Source of the DNA: Auanema rhodensis
Lineage: Eukaryota; Nematoda; Chromadorea; Rhabditida; Rhabditidae
Assembly: GCA_964057225.1 (NCBI GenBank)
Contig: OZ059894.1
Location: 17,204,476 to 17,268,475, forward strand
Direction of reading: 5' to 3'
Length of the DNA stretch: 64,000 nt
The position numbers were made by a program, and so were the translations under genes. The first letter of the stretch is position 1. Each line of letters begins with the position of its first letter. The notes under the pieces were generated by a model. It saw only the letters and a list, made by a program, of their open reading frames with translations, did no database searches and was not told the origin of the DNA. This document shows, piece by piece, positions 10,190-22,611 of this stretch.

Positions 10190-10234
10190 GGCCGAGTGGT
10201 CTAGTGGTATGATTCTCGCTTAGGGTGCGAGAGG
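10190..10234 (+). pseudogene. 5'-half tRNA-Pro in a 120-bp unit
   Basis: Same breakpoint and same 4-bp longer spacer as the 9819 copy, so it spread with its neighbours and is not an independent deletion. Confidence 0.85.
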
Positions 10235-11791
10235 ATATCAGATTAATAATATTCAGTTAAAAATAATTATGGAAAAGTAGGAGGTTCATCGTAGTGAATG
10301 GATATTTCAGGCCGAGTGGTCTAGTGGTATGATTCTCGCTTAGGGTGCGAGAGGTCCCGGGATCGATCCCCGGCTCGGCCCACGTTTTAACATTTTGTTT
10401 CGAGAAGTGTACTTCTTCTTAGTATCTAGTGGAAGTTCTCTTGAAGTTCAATTAATTTTAAGCTTTAGTATTCACCTCTAGATATCAGATTAATAATATT
10501 CAGTTAAAAATATATATGGAAAAGTAGAAGGTTCATCGTAGTGAATGGATATTTCAGGCCGAGTGGTCTAGTGGTATGATTCTCGCTTAGGGTGCGAGAG
10601 GTCCCGGGATCGATCCCCGGCTCGGCCCACGTTTTAACATTTTGTTTCGAGAAGTGTACTTCTTCTTAGTATCTAGTGGAAGTTCTCTTGAAGTTCAATT
10701 AATTTCAAGCTTTAGTATTCACCTATAGATTTCAGATTAATAATATTCAGTTAAAAATAAACATGGAAAAGTAGGAGGTTCATCGTAGTGAATGGATATT
10801 TCAGGCCGAGTGGTCTAGTGGTATGATTCTCGCTTAGGGTGCGAGAGGTCCCGGGATCGATCCCCGGCTCGGCCCACGTTTTAACATTTTGTTTCGAGAA
10901 GTGTACTTCTTCTTTGTATTCAGTTGAAGTTCTCTTGAAATTCAATTAATGTTGAGCTTTAGTATTCACCTATAGATATCAGATTAATAATATTCAGTTA
11001 AAAATAATTATGGAAAAGTAGGAGGTTCATCGTAGTGAATGGATATTTTAGGCCGAGTGGTCTAGTGGTATGATTCTCGCTTAGGGTGCGAGAGGTCCCG
11101 GGATCGATCCCCGGCTCGGCCCACGTTTTAACATTTTGTTTCGAGAAGTGTACTTCTTCTTAGTATTTAGTGGAAGTTCTCTTGAAATTCAATTAATTTT
11201 AACCTTGAGTGTTCACCTATAGATATCAGATTAATAATATTCAGTTGAAAATAATTATGTAAAAGTAGAAGGTTCATCGTAGTGAATGGATATTTCAGGC
11301 CGAGTGGTCTAGTGGTATGATTCTCGCTTAGGGTGCGAGAGGTCCCGGGATCGATCCCCGGCTCGGCCCACGTTTTAACATTTTGTTTCGAGAAGTGTAC
11401 TTCTTCTTAGTATCTAGTGGAAGTTCTCTTGAAGTTCAATTAATTTCAAGCTTTAGTATTCACCTATAGATATCAGATTAATAATATTCAGTTAAAAATA
11501 AACATGGAAAAGTAGGAGGTTCATCGTAGTGAATGGATATTTCAGGCCGAGTGGTCTAGTGGTATGATTCTCGCTTAGGGTGCGAGAGGTCCCGGGATCG
11601 ATCCCCGGCTCGGCCCACGTTTTAACATTTTGTTTCGAGAAGTGTACTTCTTCTTTGTATTCAGTTGAAGTTCTCTTGAAATTCAATTAATGTTGAGCTT
11701 TAGTATTCACCTATAGATATCAGATTAATAATATTCAGTTAAAAATAATTATGGAAAAGTAGGAGGTTCATCGTAGTGAATGGATATTTTA

Positions 11792-11863
11792 GGCCGAGTG
11801 GTGTAGTGGTATGATTCTCGCTTAGGGTGCGAGAGGTCCCGGGATCGATCCCCGGCTCGGCCC
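11792..11863 (+). tRNA. tRNA-Pro(AGG), A-box variant
   Basis: The D stem reads GTGT in place of GTCT, which changes one A-box base (TGGTGTAGTGG). Confidence 0.75.
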
Positions 11864-12038
11864 ACGTTTTAACATTTTGTTTCGAGAAGTGTACTTCTTC
11901 TTAGTATTTAGTGGAAGTTCTCTTGAAATTCAATTAATTTTAACCTTGAGTGTTCACCTATAGATATCAGATTAATAATATTCAGTTGAAAATAATTATG
12001 TAAAAGTAGAAGGTTCATCGTAGTGAATGGATATTTCA

Positions 12039-12110
12039 GGCCGAGTGGTCTAGTGGTATGATTCTCGCTTAGGGTGCGAGAGGTCACGGGATCGATCCCC
12101 GGCTCGAACC
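12039..12110 (+). pseudogene. degenerate tRNA-Pro(AGG)
   Basis: The T stem reads ACGGG and the 3' acceptor strand CTCGAAC, giving mismatches in both stems. It is the only member of this degenerate subfamily outside 22-33.5 kb. Confidence 0.7.
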
Positions 12111-13524
12111 ACGTTTTAACATTTTGTTTCGAGAAGTGTACTTCTTCTTAGTGTTTATTGGAAGTTCTCTTGAAATTCAATTAATTTTAAGCTTGAGTGT
12201 TCACCTATAGATATCAGATTAATAATATTCAGTTAAAAATAAACATGGAAAAGTAGGAGGTTCATCGTAGTGAATGGATATTTCAGGCCGAGTGGTCTAG
12301 TGGTATGATTCTCGCTTAGGGTGCGAGAGGTCCCGGGATCGATCCCCGGCTCGGCCCACGTTTTAACATTTTGTTTCGAGAAGTGTACTTCTTCTTTGTA
12401 TTCAGTTGAAGTTCTCTTGAAATTCAATTAATGTTGAGCTTTAGTATTCACCTATAGATATCAGATTAATAATATTCAGTTAAAAATAATCATGGAAAAG
12501 TAGGAGGTTCATCGTAGTGAATGGATATTTCAGGCCGAGTGGTCTAGTGGTATGATTCTCGCTTAGGGTGCGAGAGGTCCCGGGATCGATCCCCGGCTCG
12601 GCCCACGTTTTAACATTTTGTTTCGAGAAGTGTACTTCTTCTTCGTATTTAGTTGTAGTTCTCTTGAAATTCATTTAATTTTAAGCTTGAGTGTTCACCT
12701 ATAGATATCAGATTAATAATATTCAGTTAAAAAAAACTATGGAAAAGTAGAAGGTTCATCGTAGTAAATGGATATTTCAGGCCGAGTGGTCTAGTGGTAT
12801 GATTCTCGCTTAGGGTGCGAGAGGTCCCGGGATCGATCCCCGGCTCGGCCCACGTTTTAACATTTTTTTTCGAGAAGTGTACTTCTTCTTAGTATTTAGT
12901 GGAAGTTCTCTTGAAATTCAATTAATTTCAAGCTTTAGTATTCACCTATAGATATCAGATTAATAATATTCAGTTAAAAATAAACATGGAAAAGTAGGAG
13001 GTTCATCGTAGTGAATGGATATTTCAGGCCGAGTGGTCTAGTGGTATGATTCTCGCTTAGGGTGCGAGAGGTCCCGGGATCGATCCCCGGCTCGGCCCAC
13101 GTTTTAACATTTTGTTTCGAGAAGTGTACTTCTTCTTTGTATTCAGTTGAAGTTCTCTTGAAATTCAATTAATGTTGAGCTTTAGTATTCACCTATAGAT
13201 ATCAGATTAATAATATTCAGTTAAAAATAATCATGGAAAAGTAGGAGGTTCATCGTAGTGAATGGATATTTCAGGCCGAGTGGTCTAGTGGTATGATTCT
13301 CGCTTAGGGTGCGAGAGGTCCCGGGATCGATCCCCGGCTCGGCCCACGTTTTAACATTTTGTTTCGAGAAGTGTACTTCTTCATCATATTTAGTTTAAGT
13401 TCTCTTGAAATTCAATTAATTTTAAGCTTGAGTGTTCACCTATAGATATCAGATTAATAATATTCAGTTAAAAATATATGTATATGGAAAAGTAGAAGGT
13501 TCATCGTAGTGAATGGATATTTCA

Positions 13525-13569
13525 GGCCGAGTGGTCTAGTGGTATGATTCTCGCTTAGGGTGCGAGAGG
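13525..13569 (+). pseudogene. 5'-half tRNA-Pro in a 120-bp unit
   Basis: Fourth short unit, about 3.3 kb from the cluster of three, again preceded by the TATGTATATGG spacer variant. Confidence 0.85.
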
Positions 13570-14389
13570 ATATCAGATTAATAATATTCAGTTAAAAATA
13601 ATTATGGAAAAGTAGGAGGTTCATCGTAGTGAATGGATATTTCAGGCCGAGTGGTCTAGTGGTATGATTCTCGCTTAGGGTGCGAGAGGTCCCGGGATCG
13701 ATCCCCGGCTCGGCCCACGTTTTAACATTTTGTTTCGAGAAGTGTACTTCTTCATCATATTTAGTTTAAGTTCTCTTGAAATTCAATTAATTTTAAGCTT
13801 GAGTGTTCACCTATAGATATCAGATTAATAATATTCAGTTAAAAATATATGTATATGGAAAAGTAGAAGGTTCATCGTAGTGAATGGATATTTCAGGCCG
13901 AGTGGTCTAGTGGTATGATTCTCGCTTAGGGTGCGAGAGGTCCCGGGATCGATCCCCGGCTCGGCCCACGTTTTAACATTTTGTTTCGAGAAGTGTACTT
14001 CTTCTTTGTATTCAGTTGAAGTTCTCTTGAAATTCAATTAATGTTGAGCTTTAGTATTCACCTATAGATATCAGATTAATAATATTCAGTTAAAAATAAT
14101 TATGGAAAAGTAGGAGGTTCATCGTAGTGAATGGATATTTCAGGCCGAGTGGTCTAGTGGTATGATTCTCGCTTAGGGTGCGAGAGGTCCCGGGATCGAT
14201 CCCCGGCTCGGCCCACGTTTTAACATTTTGTTTCGAGAAGTGTACTTCTTCTTTGTATTCAGTTGAAGTTCTCTTGAAATTCAATTAATGTTGAGCTTTA
14301 GTATTCACCTATAGATATCAGATTAATAATATTCAGTTAAAAATAATCATGGAAAAGTAGGAGGTTCATCGTAGTGAATGGATATTTCA

Positions 14390-14461
14390 GGCCGAGTGGT
14401 CTAGTGGTATGATTCTCGCTTAGGGTGCGAGAGGTCCCGGGATCGATCCCCGGCTCGGCCC
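14390..14461 (+). tRNA. tRNA-Pro(AGG), first of 29 strictly spaced copies
   Basis: Consensus body with A54. From here, copies recur every 247 bp to 21306 without a length change. Confidence 0.9.
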
Positions 14462-17353
14462 ACGTTTTAACATTTTGTTTCGAGAAGTGTACTTCTTCTT
14501 AGTATCTAGTGGAAGTTCTCTTGAAGTTCAATTAATTTCAAGCTTTAGTATTCACCTATAGATATCAGATTAATAATATTCAGTTAAAAATAAACATGGA
14601 AAAGTAGGAGGTTCATCGTAGTGAATGGATATTTCAGGCCGAGTGGTCTAGTGGTATGATTCTCGCTTAGGGTGCGAGAGGTCCCGGGATCGATCCCCGG
14701 CTCGGCCCACGTTTTAACATTTTGTTTCGAGAAGTGTACTTCTTCTTTGTATTCAGTTGAAGTTCTCTTGAAATTCAATTAATGTTGAGCTTTAGTATTC
14801 ACCTATAGATATCAGATTAATAATATTCAGTTAAAAATAATTATGGAAAAGTAGGAGGTTCATCGTAGTGAATGGATATTTTAGGCCGAGTGGTCTAGTG
14901 GTATGATTCTCGCTTAGGGTGCGAGAGGTCCCGGGATCGATCCCCGGCTCGGCCCACGTTTTAACATTTTGTTTCGAGAAGTGTACTTCTTCTTAGTATT
15001 TAGTGGAAGTTCTCTTGAAATTCAATTAATTTTAACCTTGAGTGTTCACCTATAGATATCAGATTAATAATATTCAGTTGAAAATAATTATGTAAAAGTA
15101 GAAGGTTCATCGTAGTGAATGGATATTTCAGGCCGAGTGGTCTAGTGGTATGATTCTCGCTTAGGGTGCGAGAGGTCCCGGGATCGATCCCCGGCTCGGC
15201 CCACGTTTTAACATTTTGTTTCGAGAAGTGTACTTCTTCTTAGTATCTAGTGGAAGTTCTCTTGAAGTTCAATTAATTTCAAGCTTTAGTATTCACCTAT
15301 AGATATCAGATTAATAATATTCAGTTAAAAATAAACATGGAAAAGTAGGAGGTTCATCGTAGTGAATGGATATTTCAGGCCGAGTGGTCTAGTGGTATGA
15401 TTCTCGCTTAGGGTGCGAGAGGTCCCGGGATCGATCCCCGGCTCGGCCCACGTTTTAACATTTTGTTTCGAGAAGTGTACTTCTTCTTTGTATTCAGTTG
15501 AAGTTCTCTTGAAATTCAATTAATGTTGAGCTTTAGTATTCACCTATAGATATCAGATTAATAATATTCAGTTAAAAATAATTATGGAAAAGTAGGAGGT
15601 TCATCGTAGTGAATGGATATTTTAGGCCGAGTGGTCTAGTGGTATGATTCTCGCTTAGGGTGCGAGAGGTCCCGGGATCGATCCCCGGCTCGGCCCACGT
15701 TTTAACATTTTGTTTCGAGAAGTGTACTTCTTCTTAGTATTTAGTGGAAGTTCTCTTGAAATTCAATTAATTTTAACCTTGAGTGTTCACCTATAGATAT
15801 CAGATTAATAATATTCAGTTGAAAATAATTATGTAAAAGTAGAAGGTTCATCGTAGTGAATGGATATTTCAGGCCGAGTGGTCTAGTGGTATGATTCTCG
15901 CTTAGGGTGCGAGAGGTCCCGGGATCGATCCCCGGCTCGGCCCACGTTTTAACATTTTGTTTCGAGAAGTGTACTTCTTCTTAGTATCTAGTGGAAGTTC
16001 TCTTGAAGTTCAATTAATTTCAAGCTTTAGTATTCACCTATAGATATCAGATTAATAATATTCAGTTAAAAATAAACATGGAAAAGTAGGAGGTTCATCG
16101 TAGTGAATGGATATTTCAGGCCGAGTGGTCTAGTGGTATGATTCTCGCTTAGGGTGCGAGAGGTCCCGGGATCGATCCCCGGCTCGGCCCACGTTTTAAC
16201 ATTTTGTTTCGAGAAGTGTACTTCTTCTTTGTATTCAGTTGAAGTTCTCTTGAAATTCAATTAATGTTGAGCTTTAGTATTCACCTATAGATATCAGATT
16301 AATAATTTTCAGTTAAAAATAATTATGGAAAAGTAGGAGGTTCATCGTAGTGAATGGATATTTTAGGCCGAGTGGTCTAGTGGTATGATTCTCGCTTAGG
16401 GTGCGAGAGGTCCCGGGATCGATCCCCGGCTCGGCCCACGTTTTAACATTTTGTTTCGAGAAGTGTACTTCTTCTTAGTATTTAGTGGAAGTTCTCTTGA
16501 AATTCAATTAATTTTAACCTTGAGTGTTCACCTATAGATATCAGATTAATAATATTCAGTTGAAAATAATTATGTAAAAGTAGAAGGTTCATCGTAGTGA
16601 ATGGATATTTCAGGCCGAGTGGTCTAGTGGTATGATTCTCGCTTAGGGTGCGAGAGGTCCCGGGATCGATCCCCGGCTCGGCCCACGTTTTAACATTTTG
16701 TTTCGAGAAGTGTACTTCTTCTTAGTATCTAGTGGAAGTTCTCTTGAAGTTCAATTAATTTCAAGCTTTAGTATTCACCTATAGATATCAGATTAATAAT
16801 ATTCAGTTAAAAATATATATGGAAAAGTAGGAGGTTCATCGTAGTGAATGGATATTTCAGGCCGAGTGGTCTAGTGGTATGATTCTCGCTTAGGGTGCGA
16901 GAGGTCCCGGGATCGATCCCCGGCTCGGCCCACGTTTTAACATTTTGTTTCGAGAAGTGTACTTCTTCTTTGTATTCAGTTGAAGTTCTCTTGAAATTCA
17001 ATTAATGTTGAGCTTTAGTATTCACCTATAGATATCAGATTAATAATATTCAGTTAAAAATAATCATGGAAAAGTAGGAGGTTCATCGTAGTGAATGGAT
17101 ATTTCAGGCCGAGTGGTCTAGTGGTATGATTCTCGCTTAGGGTGCGAGAGGTCCCGGGATCGATCCCCGGCTCGGCCCACGTTTTAACATTTTGTTTCGA
17201 GAAGTGTACTTCTTCTTCGTATTTAGTTGTAGTTCTCTTGAAATTCATTTAATTTTAAGCTTGAGTGTTCACCTATAGATATCAGATTAATAATATTCAG
17301 TTAAAAAAAACTATGGAAAAGTAGAAGGTTCATCGTAGTAAATGGATATTTCA

Positions 17354-17425
17354 GGCCGAGTGGTCTAGTGGTATGATTCTCGCGTAGGGTGCGAGAGGTC
17401 CCGGGATCGATCCCCGGCTCGGCCC
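17354..17425 (+). tRNA. tRNA-Pro(AGG), position 32 variant
   Basis: The anticodon loop reads GTAGGGT (T32G). The anticodon itself and both flanking stems are unchanged. Confidence 0.8.
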
Positions 17426-17600
17426 ACGTTTTAACATTTTGTTTCGAGAAGTGTACTTCTTCTTAGTATTTAGTGGAAGTTCTCTTGAAATTCAATTAAT
17501 TTCAAGCTTTAGTATTCACCTATAGATATCAGATTAATAATATTCAGTTAAAAATAAACATGGAAAAGTAGGAGGTTCATCGTAGTGAATGGATATTTCA

Positions 17601-17672
17601 GGCCGAGTGGTCTAGTGGTATGATTCTCGCTTAGGGTGCGAGAGGTCCCGGGGTCGATCCCCGGCTCGGCCC
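17601..17672 (+). tRNA. tRNA-Pro(AGG), G54 variant
   Basis: The only G54 copy outside the segmentally duplicated left end. Confidence 0.85.
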
Positions 17673-19082
17673 ACGTTTTAACATTTTGTTTCGAGAAGTG
17701 TACTTCTTCTTAGTATTTAGTGGAAGTTCTCTTGAAATTCAATTAATTTTAACCTTGAGTGTTCACCTATAGATATCAGATTAATAATATTCAGTTGAAA
17801 ATAATTATGTAAAAGTAGAAGGTTCATCGTAGTGAATGGATATTTCAGGCCGAGTGGTCTAGTGGTATGATTCTCGCTTAGGGTGCGAGAGGTCCCGGGA
17901 TCGATCCCCGGCTCGGCCCACGTTTTAACATTTTGTTTCGAGAAGTGTACTTCTTCTTTGTATTCAGTTGAAGTTCTCTTGAAATTCAATTAATGTTGAG
18001 CTTTAGTATTCACCTATAGATATCAGATTAATAATATTCAGTTAAAAATAATCATGGAAAAGTAGGAGGTTCATCGTAGTGAATGGATATTTCAGGCCGA
18101 GTGGTCTAGTGGTATGATTCTCGCTTAGGGTGCGAGAGGTCCCGGGATCGATCCCCGGCTCGGCCCACGTTTTAACATTTTGTTTCGAGAAGTGTACTTC
18201 TTCTTCGTATTTAGTTGTAGTTCTCTTGAAATTCATTTAATTTTAAGCTTGAGTGTTCACCTATAGATATCAGATTAATAATATTCAGTTAAAAAAAACT
18301 ATGGAAAAGTAGAAGGTTCATCGTAGTAAATGGATATTTCAGGCCGAGTGGTCTAGTGGTATGATTCTCGCTTAGGGTGCGAGAGGTCCCGGGATCGATC
18401 CCCGGCTCGGCCCACGTTTTAACATTTTGTTTCGAGAAGTGTACTTCTTCTTAGTATTTAATGGAAGTTCTCTTGAAATTCAATTAATTTTAACCTTGAG
18501 TGTTCACCTATAGATATCAGATTAATAATATTCAGTTGAAAATAATTATGTAAAAGTAGAAGGTTCATCGTAGTGAATGGATATTTCAGGCCGAGTGGTC
18601 TAGTGGTATGATTCTCGCTTAGGGTGCGAGAGGTCCCGGGATCGATCCCCGGCTCGGCCCACGTTTTAACATTTTGTTTCGAGAAGTGTACTTCTTCTTT
18701 GTATTCAGTTGAAGTTCTCTTGAAATTCAATTAATGTTGAGCTTTAGTATTCACCTATAGATATCAGATTAATAATATTCAGTTAAAAATAATCATGGAA
18801 AAGTAGGAGGTTCATCGTAGTGAATGGATATTTCAGGCCGAGTGGTCTAGTGGTATGATTCTCGCTTAGGGTGCGAGAGGTCCCGGGATCGATCCCCGGC
18901 TCGGCCCACGTTTTAACATTTTGTTTCGAGAAGTGTACTTCTTCTTCGTATTTAGTTGTAGTTCTCTTGAAATTCATTTAATTTTAAGCTTGAGTGTTCA
19001 CCTATAGATATCAGATTAATAATATTCAGTTAAAAAAAACTATGGAAAAGTAGAAGGTTCATCGTAGTAAATGGATATTTCA

Positions 19083-19154
19083 GGCCGAGTGGTCTAGTGG
19101 AATGATTCTCGCTTAGGGTGCGAGAGGTCCCGGGATCGATCCCCGGCTCGGCCC
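19083..19154 (+). tRNA. tRNA-Pro(AGG), D-loop variant
   Basis: The D loop reads AGTGGAA, with T changed to A just after G18-G19. Otherwise consensus. Confidence 0.8.
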
Positions 19155-19823
19155 ACGTTTTAACATTTTGTTTCGAGAAGTGTACTTCTTCTTAGTATTT
19201 AGTGGAAGTTCTCTTGAAATTCAATTAATTTTAACCTTGAGTGTTCACCTATAGATATCAGATTAATAATATTCAGTTGAAAATAATTATGTAAAAGTAG
19301 AAGGTTCATCGTAGTGAATGGATATTTCAGGCCGAGTGGTCTAGTGGTATGATTCTCGCTTAGGGTGCGAGAGGTCCCGGGATCGATCCCCGGCTCGGCC
19401 CACGTTTTAACATTTTGTTTCGAGAAGTGTACTTCTTCTTAGTATTTAGTGGAAGTTCTCTTGAAGTTCAATTAATTTCAAGCTTTAGTATTCACCTATA
19501 GATATCAGATTAATAATATTCAGTTAAACATATATATGGAAAAGTAGGAGGTTCATCGTAGTGAATGGATATTTCAGGCCGAGTGGTCTAGTGGTATGAT
19601 TCTCGCTTAGGGTGCGAGAGGTCCCGGGATCGATCCCCGGCTCGGCCCACGTTTTAACATTTTTTTTCGAGAAGTGTACTTCTTCTTAGTGTTTATTGGA
19701 AGTTCTCTTCAAATTCAATTAATTTTAAGCTTGAGTGTTCACCTATAGATATCAGATTAATAATATTCAGTTAAAAAAAACTATGGAAAAGTAGAAGGTT
19801 CATCGTAGTGAATGGATATTTCA

Positions 19824-19895
19824 GGCCGAGTGGTCTAGTGGTATGATTCTCGCTTATTGTGCGAGAGGTCCCGGGATCGATCCCCGGCTCGGCCC
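19824..19895 (+). tRNA. tRNA-Pro body with ATT anticodon
   Basis: The anticodon loop reads TTATTGT, so the anticodon at 19856-19858 is ATT, which would read Asn codons. All stems, including acceptor and T stem, match the consensus Pro body. Not established as expressed. Confidence 0.75.
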
Positions 19896-22045
19896 ACGTT
19901 TTAACATTTTGTTTCGAGAAGTGTACTTCTTCTTAGTATTTAATGGAAGTTCTCTTGAAATTCAATTAATTTTAAGCTTGAGTGTTCACCTATAGATATC
20001 AGATTAATAATATGTAGTTAACAATAATTATGGAAAAGTAGAAGGTTCATCGTAGTGAATGGATAGTTCAGGCCGAGTGGTCTAGTGGTATGATTCTCGC
20101 TTAGGGTGCGAGAGGTCCCGGGATCGATCCCCGGCTCGGCCCACGTTTTAACATTTTGTTTCGAGAAGTGTACTTCTTCTTCGTATTTAGTTTAAGTTCT
20201 CTTGAAATTCATTTAATTTTAAGCTTGAGTGTTCACCTATAGATATCAGATTAATAATATTCAGTTAAAAAAAACTATGGAAAAGTAGGACGTTCATCGT
20301 AGTGAATGGATATTTCAGGCCGAGTGGTCTAGTGGTATGATTCTCGCTTAGGGTGCGAGAGGTCCCGGGATCGATCCCCGGCTCGGCCCACATTTTAACA
20401 TTTTGTTTCGAGAAGTGTACTTCTTCTTCGTATTTAGTGGAAGTTATCTTGAAATTCAATTAATGTTGAGCTTTAGTATTCACCTATAGATATCAGATTA
20501 ATAATATTCAGTTGAAAATAATTATGGAAACGTAGAAGGTTCATCGTAGTGAATGGATATTTCAGGCCGAGTGGTCTAGTGGTATGATTCTCGCTTAGGG
20601 TGCGAGAGGTCCCGGGATCGATCCCCGGCTCGGCCCACATTTTAACATTTTGTTTCGAGAAGTGTACTTCTTCTTAGTGTTTATTGGAAGTTCTCTTGAA
20701 ATTCAATTAATGTTGAGCTTTAGTATTCACCTATAGATATCAGATTAATAATATTCAGTTAAAAATAATTATGGAAACGTAGAAGGTTCATCGTAGTGAA
20801 TGGATATTTCAGGCCGAGTGGTCTAGTGGTATGATTCTCGCTTAGGGTGCGAGAGGTCCCGGGATCGATCCCCGGCTCGGCCCACGTTTTAACAATTTGT
20901 TTCGAGAAGTGTACTTCTTCTTCGTATTTAGTTTAAGTTCTCTTGAAATTCAATTAATTTTAAGCTTGAGTGTTCACCTATAGATATCAGATTAATAATA
21001 TTCAGTTAAAAAAAACTATGGAAAAGTAGGACGTTCATCGTAGTGAATGGATATTTCAGGCCGAGTGGTCTAGTGGTATGATTCTCGCTTAGGGTGCGAG
21101 AGGTCCCGGGATCGATCCCCGGCTCGGCCCACATTTTAACATTTTGTTTCGAGAAGTGTACTTCTTCTTAGTGTTTATTGGAAGTTCTCTTGAAATTCAA
21201 TTAATTTTAAGCTTGAGTGTTCACCTATAGATATCAGATTAATAATATTCAGTTAAAAATATATATGGAAAAGTAGGAGGTTCATCGTAGTGAATGGATA
21301 TTTCAGGCCGAGTGGTCTAGTGGTATGATTCTCGCTTAGGGTGCGAGAGGTCCCGGGATCGATCCCCGGCTCGGCCCACGTTTTAACATTTTGTTTCGAG
21401 AAGTGTACTTCTTCTTAGTGTTTATTGGAAGTTCTCTTAAATTCAATTAATGTTGAGCTTTAGTATTCACCTATAGATATCAGATTAATAATATTCAGTT
21501 AAAAATAATTATGGAAAAGTAGGAGGTTCATCGTAGTGAATGGATATTTCAGGCCGAGTGGTCTAGTGGTATGATTCTCGCTTAGGGTGCGAGAGGTCCC
21601 GGGATCGATCCCCGGCTCGGCCCACATTTTAACATTTTGTTTCGAGAAGTGTACTTCTTCTTAGTGTTTATTGGAAGTTCTCTTGAAATTCAATTAATGT
21701 TGAGCTTTAGTATTCACCTATAGATATCAGATTAATAATATTCAGTTAAAAATAATTATGGAAAAGTAGAAGGTTCATCGTAGTGAATGGATATTTCAGG
21801 CCGAGTGGTCTAGTGGTATGATTCTCGCTTAGGGTGCGAGAGGTCCCGGGATCGATCCCCGGCTCGGCCCACGTTTTAACATTTTGTTTCGAGAAGTGTA
21901 CTTCTTCTTCGTATTTAGTTTAAGTTCTCTTGAAATTCAATTAATTTTAAGCTTGAGTGTTCACCTATAGATATCAGATTAATAATATTCAGTTAAAAAT
22001 AATTATGGAAACGTAGAAGGTTCATCGTAGTGAATGAATATTTCA

Positions 22046-22117
22046 GGCCGAGTGGTCTAGTGGTATGATTCTCGCTTAGGGTGCGAGAGGTCACGGAATC
22101 GATCCCCGGCTCGACCC
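22046..22117 (+). pseudogene. degenerate tRNA-Pro(AGG)
   Basis: The T stem reads ACGGA and the acceptor strand CTCGACC. It is one of 17 copies in the degenerate subfamily. The starts are 12039, 22046, 22293, 23528, 24269, 24763, 25504, 26245, 27480, 27974, 28962, 29950, 31185, 31679, 32667, 33161 and 33408. Confidence 0.7.
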
Positions 22118-22292
22118 ACGTTTTAACATTTTGTTTCGAGAAGTGTACTTCTTCTTAGTGTTTATTGGAAGTTCTCTTGAAATTCAATTAATGTTGAGCT
22201 TGAGTGTTCACCTATAGATATCAGATTAATAATATTCAGTTAAAAATATATATGGAAAAGTAGGAGGTTCATCGTAGTGAATGGATATTTCA

Positions 22293-22364
22293 GGCCGAGT
22301 GGTCTAGTGGTATGATTCTCGCTTATTGTGCGAGAGGTCACGGAATCGATCCCCGGCTCGACCC
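22293..22364 (+). pseudogene. degenerate tRNA body with ATT anticodon
   Basis: This copy combines the TTATTGT loop with the ACGGA T stem and CTCGACC acceptor strand, as if recombined between the two variant classes. Confidence 0.7.
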
Positions 22365-22539
22365 ACGTTTTAACATTTTGTTTCGAGAAGTGTATTTCTT
22401 CTTAGTGTTTATTGGAAGTTCTCTTGAAATTCAATTAATTTTAAGCTTGAGTGTTCACCTATAGATATCAGATTAATAATATTCAGTTAAAAATATATAT
22501 GGAAAAGTAGGAGGTTCATCGTAGTGAATGGATATTTCA

Positions 22540-22611
22540 GGCCGAGTGGTCTAGTGGTATGATTCTCGCTTATTGTGCGAGAGGTCCCGGGATCGATCCC
22601 CGGCTCGGCCC
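22540..22611 (+). tRNA. tRNA-Pro body with ATT anticodon
   Basis: TTATTGT loop on a fully paired body. The downstream bases are CACATTTCAAC, so the first T run is only T3. Confidence 0.7.
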
